From Pseudomonas sp. RIT288 (GTDB lineage Bacteria > Pseudomonadota > Gammaproteobacteria > Pseudomonadales > Pseudomonadaceae): a stretch of 64,000 bases of DNA. A program made the translations under genes and the position numbers. Location of the stretch: positions 232,332 to 296,331 of the forward strand of contig NZ_JFYN01000005.1 of NCBI RefSeq assembly GCF_000631985.1. The letters are read 5' to 3'. The notes below the pieces were generated by a model, which was not told the DNA's origin, made no database searches, and saw only the letters and a program-made list of their open reading frames with translations. How positions within the stretch are numbered: position 1 is the first letter of the stretch; every line of letters begins with the position of its first letter. Shown here piece after piece: positions 51,012 to 60,275 of the stretch.

Positions 51012-51937
51012 ATGCCTACAGGCCGCAAAGAAGTTAGCTTCCGAGATGCCTGACTACCAAGAGCGAGAATACGATGACTGCAATAGCCATCTGGTGTAAC
51101 GAAGAGGTTACCAACAATCCTTCACTCTGGATTGCGGCAGATAGCCGGGTAACTTCTGGGCAAGCCGTCCTCGTAGAGGACGCAGCTAAAATCATAGGCC
51201 TTCAAGTTTTATGCAGGTCACCTGCGGCCGACGGTTTTTTCTCAAATGTCTATCACGAACACACCATTGGCTATTGTTTCGCAGGGAGTACATTGATGGG
51301 GCAAAACTCATATTTGGGATTTGCGCCAATGCTGAACAATCTGATTTCCCCCACGCAGTATGTCCCCTCAATGGCTGACATTGCTCAACACGTATTGAGC
51401 TTTCTCCGTCTGACATTCGATGAATATAAGGTTAGGGCCGGACAAGGAGCAGTTTTTGAGGCCGCCATATTTGGTTTCTGCCCACGTAGCAACGTGCTAT
51501 CGACTTATCATTTTCACCCCCAAATGATCGACACCACCCTTCAAATGACTTCGACAGCCTATGTAGGAATGAGATCTCGTGAGTTTGTTTACCTTGGGGA
51601 CGAGGGAGCTACCATGCGCGAGAGGATTGCGAACGCCTTTGCTGGGGAAGATGCTCCCGATAGACCTGTCAACCGCGTTCCACGCTACGTGATCCAGGAT
51701 CGAATAGATGATGAAGCCAGCGAAAGCATTGGTGGTGACATTCAGCTCGGAATAGCTGATCGATTAGGCTTCCACCCACTTACCCTATGCAAACCACGAG
51801 TACAAGGTCAGTCAGCCGCGTACATGAGCTATCTTGGACGTGATCTGACGGGAGGTATTGGACACGTTGGAGAAGCTACAGTCGGCATGCCTGGGATGGC
51901 ATGAACACCTCTCGAACTTACGCAGCCCTTCCGCCCA
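50925..51937 (+). mobile_element. About 1-kb insertion into the 3' end of the LysR gene
   Basis: CTGTTGTGGGATTA occurs at 50925-50938 and again at 51938-51951, and the two copies go on to align over about 85 bp of LysR 3' end. The segment between carries a replacement LysR tail, one complete gene and the first codons of another, in A/T-richer DNA. No recombinase is present. Boundaries are approximate because the tail similarity extends past the 14-bp identity. Confidence 0.6.
51074..51904 (+). CDS. Unknown protein, possibly Ntn-hydrolase-like, on the insertion
   Basis: A 276-residue protein in A/T-richer DNA than its neighbours. The N-terminus (TAIAIWCNEEVTNNPSLWIA, then ADSRVTSGQAVLVEDAAKI) resembles the first strands of proteasome/HslV-type Ntn hydrolases, where Thr2 after Met removal would be the nucleophile and ADSR corresponds to the AADgR segment. 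GYCFAGSTLMGQN could be the next core strand. No second conserved motif is certain. The stop overlaps an ATG (ATGA at 51901), which opens a further frame that is cut by the right junction after about 13 codons. Function unknown; the protease-like fold is inference. Confidence 0.65.
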   Translation: MTAIAIWCNEEVTNNPSLWIAADSRVTSGQAVLVEDAAKIIGLQVLCRSPAADGFFSNVYHEHTIGYCFAGSTLMGQNSYLGFAPMLNNLISPTQYVPSMADIAQHVLSFLRLTFDEYKVRAGQGAVFEAAIFGFCPRSNVLSTYHFHPQMIDTTLQMTSTAYVGMRSREFVYLGDEGATMRERIANAFAGEDAPDRPVNRVPRYVIQDRIDDEASESIGGDIQLGIADRLGFHPLTLCKPRVQGQSAAYMSYLGRDLTGGIGHVGEATVGMPGMA

Positions 51938-52024
51938 CTGTTGTGGGATTAGATCCGCGAAGTGACCGAGCGCAATCAGGGCCTGCTGATGGGGCAGACC
52001 CGCGAGATGCGGTTTGCCGATTAA
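51938..52024 (+). pseudogene. Remnant of the original LysR 3' end
   Basis: Read in the LysR frame this gives LLWD-stop-IREVTERNQGLLMGQT and ends REMRFAD with TAA at 52022. It matches the present LysR end but has GC-rich host codons and a TAC-to-TAG change. It shows where the regulator gene originally ended, convergent with yfiB. Confidence 0.75.
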
Positions 52025-52515
52025 TCGGCGCTGACCACAATCGACACCCGGCGATTCTCGCTGCGTCCGGCGGTAGTGTCATTGGACGCCACCGGCTCGC
52101 TGCTGCCCAGTCCGCGCAACTGGATGTTCTCTTCCTTCATACCGACGGTGGTCAACACTTTGGCCACACTTTTGGCCCGACGCAGCGACAGTTGCTGGTT
52201 GTAGGTTTCTTTGCCCGAGGCATCGGTATGACCGTCGACCCGCACCCGCTCGATACCGACGCCGAGCAGCGCCTTGCCGATGCGTTCGACGATCTCGGTG
52301 CTCTGGTTGTTCAGGCTTTCGATATCGCTGCCAAACAGCACTTTGCCGGACAGGCCAAACTCCCAGCCCTCGTCGGTCGCCTCGAAGCCTTGTTGTTTGA
52401 GGACGGCGATCTGCGCCGGGGTCAGACCTTTTTGCGGTGCGGTCTGGCAGCCGGTCAGCGCCAGTACGGCGATCATCAGCAAAGCGGAAAACAATCGAGC
52501 GGGAAATGTGAACAC
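52021..52515 (-). CDS. yfiB: OmpA-family lipoprotein of the Yfi system
   Basis: A 164-residue outer-membrane lipoprotein: lipobox LALTGCQ near residue 23, then an OmpA-like peptidoglycan-binding domain (VRVDGHTDASGKETYNQQLS, LSLRRAKSVAKVL, GRSENRRVSIVV). In the YfiBNR system YfiB binds and sequesters YfiR under envelope stress, which frees the cyclase YfiN. The gene starts 5 bp after the yfiN stop, and its own stop overlaps the end of the LysR remnant. Confidence 0.92.
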   Translation of the reverse strand: MFTFPARLFSALLMIAVLALTGCQTAPQKGLTPAQIAVLKQQGFEATDEGWEFGLSGKVLFGSDIESLNNQSTEIVERIGKALLGVGIERVRVDGHTDASGKETYNQQLSLRRAKSVAKVLTTVGMKEENIQLRGLGSSEPVASNDTTAGRSENRRVSIVVSAD

Positions 52516-52520
52516 GGGAA

Positions 52521-53789
52521 TCAGCTCCTGGTTTGAAGATTGACGACCGGGCTCTCCGACCCGGCAGTGAATTGAGCACCACGCGACAGGCGCTTGGCCT
52601 GATACATCGCCGCGTCTGCCGCATTGAGCAAGGCGCCTGGCGTGACACCATGATCGGGAAAAACGGCTATGCCGATACTGAGCGACGTCACCACACTGGT
52701 ATCGCCCGGTAGCGCGATGGGCACGTCCATGCTGGCGAGAATCTTGTCGGCAATGCGCTCGGCGTCTTCGATCTTGTGCAGCGGCGCGAGCAGTACGGCG
52801 AACTCGTCGCCGCCGAGCCGCGCCACCAGATCCTCTTCACGCAGCTGCGCGCGGATCCGATTGGCGACCGCCACCAGTACCGCATCGCCAGCGGCGTGAC
52901 CAAAGTTGTCGTTGATGCCTTTGAAGCGGTCACTGTCGAGAAACAGCACCGCCACCCGTTCGTTGAGCTTGCCGGCATTGCGCAAGGCGCGAATCAACCG
53001 GCCCTCGAAAAACGCCCGGTTCGGCAGGCCGGTGAGGCTGTCGTGGCTGGCCTGATGGGCAAGAGTTTCGTTCTCGCTTTGCAGGTGGGTTTGCCACGAT
53101 TCGAGTTCGTCGAGCAGGGCATTGAAGTCGTTGCCGAGGTTGTCGAGCTCGGCGATCTGCGCCGGCGGTACCCGGCGATCCAGTGCTCGCTCGCTGCGGG
53201 CAGCGTGGGCCACCGCCGCGAGGCTGCGAAGTGGGCCGGTAATGCTGCGCAGCTGTCGGCGCGCCAGATACAGCGCGACCCAGGCACTGATCGCGGTGCA
53301 GAGAATGATTCCCGCCAGACCGCTGAGCAAAAAGCGCATCAGGCTGCCGCCGTGACCGACCAGCAGGATGCGTCCGATTTCACGATCCTGATGGACGATC
53401 GGCAGGCTGATCGGCTTTTCCAGAATGGTCCGGGCCGCCTGCATTTCCAGCTCGGAAAACAGGCCGTTTTCGGGCCGCTGCCAACGTGCGAGCAACGTGC
53501 CCTGCGCATCGAAAACCTGAGCGTCCGCCACTTCTTCGGTGGACGCGATCAACGCCAGCGCTTCCGTCGCGGCAGCCTTGTCGTTGAACACTACCGCCGC
53601 TTCCACGGTGTAGCTGATCGAGCGCGCAATCAGGTGCAGGTTGTGATCGGCGTACACCCGCAGCGCGAGAACCCCCAACAGGGTCAGCGACACACTGGCC
53701 ATCGTCACGGCCACCAGCGCGACAGTCAAATGTCCACGGCCGATGACCGAGCCCAGTGTCGGGCGTGTTCTGGAACCGAACAGTTTCAT
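52521..53789 (-). CDS. yfiN: Membrane diguanylate cyclase YfiN (TpbB)
   Basis: A 422-residue inner-membrane cyclase that makes c-di-GMP and promotes attachment and exopolysaccharide. Two membrane segments (VALVAVTMASVSLTLLGVLA, residues about 22-42, and FLLSGLAGIILCTAISAWVA, about 152-172) enclose a periplasmic CHASE8-type domain that YfiR represses. HAMP follows (RSITGPLRSLAAVAHAARSE), then GGDEF (ARLGGDEFAVLL), with the inhibitory I-site RxxD intact (REED, five residues before GGDEF). The start overlaps the yfiR stop (ATGA). Confidence 0.95.
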   Translation of the reverse strand: MKLFGSRTRPTLGSVIGRGHLTVALVAVTMASVSLTLLGVLALRVYADHNLHLIARSISYTVEAAVVFNDKAAATEALALIASTEEVADAQVFDAQGTLLARWQRPENGLFSELEMQAARTILEKPISLPIVHQDREIGRILLVGHGGSLMRFLLSGLAGIILCTAISAWVALYLARRQLRSITGPLRSLAAVAHAARSERALDRRVPPAQIAELDNLGNDFNALLDELESWQTHLQSENETLAHQASHDSLTGLPNRAFFEGRLIRALRNAGKLNERVAVLFLDSDRFKGINDNFGHAAGDAVLVAVANRIRAQLREEDLVARLGGDEFAVLLAPLHKIEDAERIADKILASMDVPIALPGDTSVVTSLSIGIAVFPDHGVTPGALLNAADAAMYQAKRLSRGAQFTAGSESPVVNLQTRS

Positions 53790-54361
53790 GGCGCCGCCGG
53801 TTTGCGGCGCGACAACTGCAACACGCTCGGGTGGATGCGTACGCCGCTGCGGGCGACGGAGTCGAGATTGACTTCGAAGGACACCTGCTCATCGCCGACG
53901 CGCAGGCAGAACAGGCTGCCGACCGTGCACTGATCGCCACCTTCGCTGATGCTCAGCACCGGATGGCCGATCAATGAAGTGAACAGCCGACTGCGTTCAT
54001 CTGCGGTGAGTTTGCCGATGTACACCGCATCGCATTCGCTGACGATGGCCGGATTGTCGGCCAGCAATCGGCGCACAGCGACCGGACGACCAGTGGCTTG
54101 CGTGGTGCCTTTGACCAGATCGTCGGTGTACTCGGTGGGACCGACGATACACAGGCGCAACTGCGCAGGCTCGACCGGCCAGCGTGCGTAGCTGAGGATG
54201 CCCAGCACGACTTGCGTCACTGACCGGGCGCGTTGTTCGGCCATGCCCGCGGGCATTTGTGGCTGCGCCATGGCAACGCCCGTCAGCAAACAGAACAGAC
54301 CGACAAGCAATACGTGCTTGCAGCGAACCACGCGCTCTGTCGCCCAGACTGCCACCTTCAT
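53786..54361 (-). CDS. yfiR: Periplasmic repressor YfiR (DUF4154)
   Basis: A 191-residue secreted protein (signal peptide within HVLLVGLFCLLTGVAMAQ) of the DUF4154/YfiR family. Four mature cysteines, in LRLCIVG, VSECDAVY and QCTVGSLFC, match the two disulfides that make YfiR redox-responsive. YfiR holds YfiN inactive in the periplasm; reducing conditions or YfiB release it. First gene of the yfiRNB operon. The start at 54361 is chosen because it gives the signal peptide; the ribosome site is weak. Confidence 0.93.
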   Translation of the reverse strand: MKVAVWATERVVRCKHVLLVGLFCLLTGVAMAQPQMPAGMAEQRARSVTQVVLGILSYARWPVEPAQLRLCIVGPTEYTDDLVKGTTQATGRPVAVRRLLADNPAIVSECDAVYIGKLTADERSRLFTSLIGHPVLSISEGGDQCTVGSLFCLRVGDEQVSFEVNLDSVARSGVRIHPSVLQLSRRKPAAP

Positions 54362-54480
54362 GCAGGGATTCTCTTGGATCGTACCGAAATGATGCCGCAA
54401 CGATAGCACAGCGGAGTAACACCAGCGAGACAGTGCCTTCTGACCGGCTGGTCAGTAACCGCCGCCAATCGCCAGATCTT

Positions 54481-56589
54481 TCATCCCCGAGCCTCGCCCC
54501 CCTCCTCCAGTTCCAGCATCAGTCCGCTGAGGCGCTTGACCTTGCGCTGCACGGCCTCTTCGAACACGCCTGCGCGAGTTTCGACCAGAGTGAACCAGTT
54601 TTTCGCGCGAGTGATCCCGGTGTAGATCAACTCCTTGGTCAGCACCGGATTCAGGGCATCCGGCAGAATCAGCGCGGTGTGCGCGAACTCCGAACCCTGG
54701 GATTTGTGCACGGTCATGGCGTACACCGTTTCCACGTCGTTGAGCCGACTCGGCAGCACGAAACGTACGCCGCCCTGCCCATCGTTACGCGGAAACGCCA
54801 CGCGCAATACCGGTTTGCCCGCGTCGGGGCCCTCACGCTCGGGCAGCTTTAGCGCAATGCCGATGTCACCGTTCATCAGACCCAGGCCGTAGTCGTTGCG
54901 GGTCATCAATACCGGCCGGCCTTCGTACCATTGCTGGTCACTGTCGATCAGCCGCGCCTTGAGCAAGGCGTCGGTGATGCGCTGGTTCAAGCCTTCTACA
55001 CCCCAAGGGCCTTTGCGCACCGCGCACAGCAACTGGAACGTATCGAATGCCTGCAGCACTTCACGCGCCCATTGAATCCAGTCCGGGTGTTCCAGCGGTC
55101 GGCCTTGTGGTGGTCGTTGATTTCGCAACACGCTCAGGTAATGGCGATAGCCCTGCGGACCGTCGCCATGGCCATCGAGCACCAGACGCTCGAACTTGTG
55201 GTTGTGTTCGCCATTGAGCGGCAGCGAGAACACGTCGGCGTAATGACCAGCGCTCAGCAATTGCCGCGCTTCCTCAGGCAACTGTTGATTGACACGCCGC
55301 GCGAGTTGCCCGATGCCGCTACCCTCGCCGAATCGTCGGGAGTGGCGCAACATCACCAGTTGCTGCGCCAGTGGATGCGAGCCGTCGTTGTCTTCGTGCA
55401 AACCGCTGTCCTCCAGCGATTCACCACTGACAGACTCCAGCCATTGTCGGGTTTGCGGGTTATACCAGCCAGCCTCGGCATCGCGGCACAGATCGCCGAG
55501 CACCCCACCGGCCTCCACAGAGGCGAGTTGATCCTTGTCCCCGAGCAGCACCAGACGCGCATGTGGCGGCAAGGCATCGAGCAGATTGGCCATCATTTCC
55601 AGGTCGATCATCGACGCTTCGTCGACCACCAGCACGTCCAGCGGCAAGCGGTTGCCCGCATGGTGGCGGAAGTGACGGGTACCGGGCCGACTGCCAAGCA
55701 GACGGTGTACGGTGGTCACGTCACAGGGAATTTTCTCGCGCACGGCTTCGGTGACTTTCAGCGACTGCACTTGCTGACTGATGGACTCGGTCAACCGTGC
55801 AGCAGCTTTGCCGGTGGGTGCCGCCAGACGAATCCGCAGCGGCTGACCGGCCTCCACGGCGGGTGCCTGGAGCAACGCCAGCAGGCGCACCACCGTGGTG
55901 GTCTTGCCGGTGCCCGGGCCGCCAGTGACGATGCTGAATGCGCCGCGCGTGGCAAGGGCGCAAGCAAGTTTCTGCCAGTCGACCACCGCATCCTGTTTTC
56001 TCGCCCCAAACAGCTCATTCAAGCGCTGCGGCAAGTCCGCCGGCGGCACTTCGCCCTGCGCCAGACGCAGACGCAAGGCGCTGTCGATCCGTCGTTCATA
56101 AGCCCAATAGCGGCGCAGATACAGGCGCTTCCCGGACAACACCAAGGGGCGTTCCTGCGCTGCGGCACTTGTGTCAGCCGCCAGCGCGACCAGTTGACTG
56201 CCCGCCAGCACCTTGCACCAATGAACGCCGTCGAGGGCTTCGAGCAATTGCGACGGCAGCAGCAAAGCCCCCCCTTGCACATCCCCTTCGGGTGGGAGCG
56301 ACAAGGCGAAATCCGGAGCATTGAGGGTTTCGAACAAATCCAGACACACATGCCCGTGACCAAGCTGATGACTGGTCAACGCGGCGGCGAGCAGCACCAG
56401 CGGATCAGCCTCGGGCGACAACTCATGAAGGAACGCGACAAACGCCTTGTCCAGTGAACGCAGCCAGCCCCGTTCGACCCAGCGGGTCAGCAACAGCAGC
56501 AGATCGTCGGCGCGGGTCAGCGGTGACAAGGTCGACAGACTGTCGTCGGCCAACGGTGTCGGCAGCAGATCGGCGAAGGTTCGGTTCAT
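54481..56589 (-). CDS. recD: Exodeoxyribonuclease V alpha subunit RecD
   Basis: A 702-residue 5'-3' helicase subunit of RecBCD. Walker A is IVTGGPGTGKTTTVVRLLAL; DVLVVDEASMID is Walker B; AMTVHKSQGSEFAH and ELIYTGITRAKNW are motifs V and VI. The N-terminal part (1-160) binds RecC. The start overlaps the recB stop (ATGA at 56586-56589), so the three genes are translationally coupled. Confidence 0.96.
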   Translation of the reverse strand: MNRTFADLLPTPLADDSLSTLSPLTRADDLLLLLTRWVERGWLRSLDKAFVAFLHELSPEADPLVLLAAALTSHQLGHGHVCLDLFETLNAPDFALSLPPEGDVQGGALLLPSQLLEALDGVHWCKVLAGSQLVALAADTSAAAQERPLVLSGKRLYLRRYWAYERRIDSALRLRLAQGEVPPADLPQRLNELFGARKQDAVVDWQKLACALATRGAFSIVTGGPGTGKTTTVVRLLALLQAPAVEAGQPLRIRLAAPTGKAAARLTESISQQVQSLKVTEAVREKIPCDVTTVHRLLGSRPGTRHFRHHAGNRLPLDVLVVDEASMIDLEMMANLLDALPPHARLVLLGDKDQLASVEAGGVLGDLCRDAEAGWYNPQTRQWLESVSGESLEDSGLHEDNDGSHPLAQQLVMLRHSRRFGEGSGIGQLARRVNQQLPEEARQLLSAGHYADVFSLPLNGEHNHKFERLVLDGHGDGPQGYRHYLSVLRNQRPPQGRPLEHPDWIQWAREVLQAFDTFQLLCAVRKGPWGVEGLNQRITDALLKARLIDSDQQWYEGRPVLMTRNDYGLGLMNGDIGIALKLPEREGPDAGKPVLRVAFPRNDGQGGVRFVLPSRLNDVETVYAMTVHKSQGSEFAHTALILPDALNPVLTKELIYTGITRAKNWFTLVETRAGVFEEAVQRKVKRLSGLMLELEEGGEARG

Positions 56590-59500
56590 AACAGGACTCC
56601 CTGTTCCCATGCGGGCTCGGCTTTGGCTGCAGGCTTGCCCTGGAACAAGCGATCCAGGCTTTCGATGAGCTCTCGTGGCGGACGGGCAAAATACACGCCG
56701 CGACTGTCCGCCCGCGTACCGCGCAGGAACAGGTACAGCGCGCCCCCCACATGCCGGTCGTAATCGTAGTCAGGCAGCCGCGCCTTGAGTTGGCGATGCA
56801 GTGCCAAAAGGTACAGCACGTATTGCAGGTCATAGCGGCTGTCGAGAATCGAGCGTTCCATGGCCTGCTCGGTATAAGCCATGTCGTCAGCACCCAACCA
56901 GTTGGATTTGTAGTCGGCCACGTAGTAACGGCCATCGTGTTCAAAGGTCAGGTCGATGAAGCCCTTGAACATCCCGTTGAGCTGCACCGGCTCGGCCGCC
57001 ACCCGCGCGACGCCATTATGGGTGTGCTGGCGCACCAGCTCATCGAGTTTGAGCACGTCGACCTGATGGCTGGCGAACCAGAACTCCATCTCGACCCGGT
57101 ACTGTGTCAGTTGCTCCAGTACCAACGGTGATCGGCCGGCACCTGCCGGCAACGGTGTCTTCAGCAGATGCTCCAGCCAGTCGCTCAACGTGGTGATCCA
57201 GCCCTTCCAGCCACGCAAGTTGCAGCGCCGGGCAATCGCGTCCTCCAGCGCATCGCGCTGAACGGCGAAACCTTCGTCGCCCGCCCATTCCAGCAAACCG
57301 TGGAGGAATGTCCCCGGATTGGGGCCGCGAGGGAAGCGATGGATATCGGCGCCACCGGCGATGATTTCTCTCGGGGCCTCAGGATCAAGGCGCTCATCAT
57401 CAAACAGTTTTTGCGCCTGCGGACTGTCCGGCGCTTCATCAGTGCCGACACTCAATACATCACTGATGCGCAAGGCACTATAGGAAGCAATCCACCAGTT
57501 TTCACTGGCCTTGCGCTTGGGCAACAAGGTCGCGCTGAGCGTCGCTTCATTGCGCGGGGGCTGATAATGCTCATCCGTAGGTTGAGGCATGTCATCGATG
57601 GCAATGGCCGGGCAATCCTGTTGCAAGTCCTGCAGCCAGCGATTCAATCCGGTGGACTCGCCCAGCATCTCGCCACCACCCAGCAGGTATCCAAGTGCAG
57701 AAAGATGCAGCACTGAACTGTTGTTACTACCGCGTTTGAGATCGGTCACGCCCAGCCAGCAGGCATGCTGCGCGCGGGTCAATGCCACGTAGAGCAGTCG
57801 CAGGTCTTCGGCGAGACGCTCGTCATCGGCCAAGGCAATCAACTCGGCAGTCGGTTTCAGACTCAGCTGCGCCTTGCCTGACGCGTCGTGGTAATTGAGC
57901 GGCAAGCGGCTACCGTCCACTGGTTTTGCCGAGCAGATGAACGGCAGGAACACCAGTGGATACTCAAGACCTTTCGACTTGTGGATGGTCACGACCTTGA
58001 CCAGTTGCTCGTCGCTTTCCAGACGCAGAATCTGTTCCTCACCCGCCTGGCCGGACAATGCCAGGTGTTCGGCCAGATGCCGGATCAGTGCCTGCTCGCC
58101 ATCGAGTTCAGCAGCAGCCTGTTGCAGCAATTCCGACAAGTGCAGCAGGTTGGTCAGCACGCGTTCGCCGTCGCTGCGTGTCATGAGGATCTGTGGCAGC
58201 TGGAAGTCGTGCAGCAGGCGGCGCAACATCGGCAGCACACCTTGCTTGCGCCACAATTCACGATAACCACGGAACTGCATGACGCGGGCTTCCCAGACCA
58301 ACTCGTCCTGGTTCAACCGCTCCAGCTCGACCAGTGGCAGATTGAGGGTGATGCAGGCCAGCGCGGCTTTCAGTGAGCGCTCGACGTCCGGCTCGGCGCA
58401 GGCCTTGAGCCACGACAACAAGTCATGAGCTTCCTGGGCGGCGAAAACCGAGTCCTTGTCCGAAAGGTAGACGCTGCGTACGCCTCGCGCAGCCAGTTCA
58501 CCACGAACGGCCTGCGCCTCCTTGCCATCGCGAACCAGAATCGCAATGTCCGAAGGACGCAGGCCTCTGAACTCCTTGCCACTCTGAACAAATCCAGCGT
58601 TGCCGGTTTGCCCGCCGTTGAGCAACGCGGTGATCTGACTGGCACAGGCCGCCGCCAGTTGCTGGCGATAGACGGCACCCGACAGCGGCTGGTCGGTAGG
58701 CAGGTGCCAGACGTTCAGCGCCGCAACTTCCTGTCCGGCAATCTGTAGCCACTCTTTGCGACCCTGAGACTCGACGGGTTGAAACGGTACCGGGTTCTTG
58801 CCGGTTTTCTGCCGAAACAGAAACGCGCCGCGCCCCAGCTCTCGGGACTCGGCGCGTTCAAACACATGGTTGACCGCTTTCACCATGCCGTGGCTGGAGC
58901 GAAAGTTGGTACCCAGCGTGTGCAGTCGGCCGGCTGTAGCCTCACGTGCACGCAGATAGGTGTAGATATCGGCGCCACGGAACGCGTAGATTGCCTGTTT
59001 GGGATCGCCGATCAGAAACAGCCCAGTGTCCGGACTGTTGTCTTCGATGCGATAAATACTTTCGAAGATCCGGTACTGCACCGGATCGGTGTCCTGGAAC
59101 TCGTCGATCAGCGCGACCGGAAACTGCTCGCGGATCAGCGTGGCAAGGCGCTCCGCGCCATCGGACTGCAGTGCCGCGTCAAGACGCAGCAACATGTCAT
59201 CGAACCCCATCTCGGCGCGACGACGTTTCTCCTCCTCAAAACGCGCGCCTACCCATTTGGCCGCGTGTTGCAGGACTGCGGCATCAGGGGTCGGCAATGC
59301 ATCGAGACTCGACTTGAGACCGGCCATTGCATCGAGTCCCGGATGGCTCGGCGCCTGGCCTTTCCAGGCTTCGGCCATACCGTCGGGCGTCAGCCGGGTG
59401 AAGCCGGTGCCGATGTCCAGTTGCTCCAGCGACTCGTCTTCAGCCCAGGCCTTGAGCTTTTCAAACCAGGGTTCAAAGTAACGGGCCTGCATCTTGCGGC

Positions 59501-60275
59501 CGTCGACGGCTTTGTTCGCAACGCCTTCATGACAAATGACGAGCAGCTCATCGGCCCATTGGCGCCAGGGCATCTTCAGCTCAAGCAAGGCCGCACGACG
59601 CTCCTGCAGACACTCGTCGATCAGTTCTGCCGGTGGCTTGCCTTCGTCGCTGTCGCGCTCGCTGGCAAACAGGCCACGCACTCGAGGCAGCAGCGCCGCG
59701 GGTCCGCCCCAGTTGTTGCGCACCCAGTTGAGGACATCGCCCTGCATCGGGTAGCAGAACAGGCGCCAGTAGTCGCGCAGCACCTCGCCGAGCAAATCGC
59801 TGTGATCGGTCTCGAGGGATTGAGTAAACAGGCTGCCGCTATCAAAGGCGTGCTCACGCAACATGCGCTGACACCAACTGTGAATGGTCGAAACGGCGGC
59901 CTCGTCCATCCATTGCGCGGCGATATCCAGACGATTGGCGCAACCGGACCATTGTTGCGGCGCATATTGTTCGCGCAGATCAGCAATCAGGGCATCAGGC
60001 GCCGGTATCTCATCACGGAAAAACCGGGCAGCCTCGGCCAGTCGTGTACGAATCCGCTCGCGCAGCTCCTTGGTTGCCGCATCGGTAAAGGTCACCACGA
60101 GGATCTGCGGAGGCAACAACTCACGACCGAAGCCATTCAGGTCGCCGCCATGGCCGAGGATCAGCCGCAGATACAGGGCGGAGATGGTGAAGGTCTTGCC
60201 TGTACCGGCACTGGCTTCGATCAATTGGCTGCCGTGCAGCGGGAAGGCCAGTGCAAGCGGAGTCTTCGAACTCAT
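56586..60275 (-). CDS. recB: Exodeoxyribonuclease V beta subunit RecB
   Basis: A 1229-residue UvrD-type 3'-5' helicase and nuclease subunit. Walker A is LIEASAGTGKTFTISALYLR, motif II lies in VALIDEFQDTDPVQYRIFES, and VTIHKSKGLEYPLVFLPF is a later helicase motif. The C-terminal nuclease domain has YVADYKSNWLG, with the catalytic Asp-x-Lys. The start at 60275 overlaps the recC stop (ATGA). RecBCD repairs double-strand breaks and degrades phage DNA, so it complements the island's defence genes. Confidence 0.96.
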   Translation of the reverse strand: MSSKTPLALAFPLHGSQLIEASAGTGKTFTISALYLRLILGHGGDLNGFGRELLPPQILVVTFTDAATKELRERIRTRLAEAARFFRDEIPAPDALIADLREQYAPQQWSGCANRLDIAAQWMDEAAVSTIHSWCQRMLREHAFDSGSLFTQSLETDHSDLLGEVLRDYWRLFCYPMQGDVLNWVRNNWGGPAALLPRVRGLFASERDSDEGKPPAELIDECLQERRAALLELKMPWRQWADELLVICHEGVANKAVDGRKMQARYFEPWFEKLKAWAEDESLEQLDIGTGFTRLTPDGMAEAWKGQAPSHPGLDAMAGLKSSLDALPTPDAAVLQHAAKWVGARFEEEKRRRAEMGFDDMLLRLDAALQSDGAERLATLIREQFPVALIDEFQDTDPVQYRIFESIYRIEDNSPDTGLFLIGDPKQAIYAFRGADIYTYLRAREATAGRLHTLGTNFRSSHGMVKAVNHVFERAESRELGRGAFLFRQKTGKNPVPFQPVESQGRKEWLQIAGQEVAALNVWHLPTDQPLSGAVYRQQLAAACASQITALLNGGQTGNAGFVQSGKEFRGLRPSDIAILVRDGKEAQAVRGELAARGVRSVYLSDKDSVFAAQEAHDLLSWLKACAEPDVERSLKAALACITLNLPLVELERLNQDELVWEARVMQFRGYRELWRKQGVLPMLRRLLHDFQLPQILMTRSDGERVLTNLLHLSELLQQAAAELDGEQALIRHLAEHLALSGQAGEEQILRLESDEQLVKVVTIHKSKGLEYPLVFLPFICSAKPVDGSRLPLNYHDASGKAQLSLKPTAELIALADDERLAEDLRLLYVALTRAQHACWLGVTDLKRGSNNSSVLHLSALGYLLGGGEMLGESTGLNRWLQDLQQDCPAIAIDDMPQPTDEHYQPPRNEATLSATLLPKRKASENWWIASYSALRISDVLSVGTDEAPDSPQAQKLFDDERLDPEAPREIIAGGADIHRFPRGPNPGTFLHGLLEWAGDEGFAVQRDALEDAIARRCNLRGWKGWITTLSDWLEHLLKTPLPAGAGRSPLVLEQLTQYRVEMEFWFASHQVDVLKLDELVRQHTHNGVARVAAEPVQLNGMFKGFIDLTFEHDGRYYVADYKSNWLGADDMAYTEQAMERSILDSRYDLQYVLYLLALHRQLKARLPDYDYDRHVGGALYLFLRGTRADSRGVYFARPPRELIESLDRLFQGKPAAKAEPAWEQGVLL

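Noticed and set aside
51901..52536. A 211-codon plus-strand open frame after the inserted gene
   Set aside because: Only its first codons lie on the insertion; the rest runs through the LysR remnant and antisense to yfiB.
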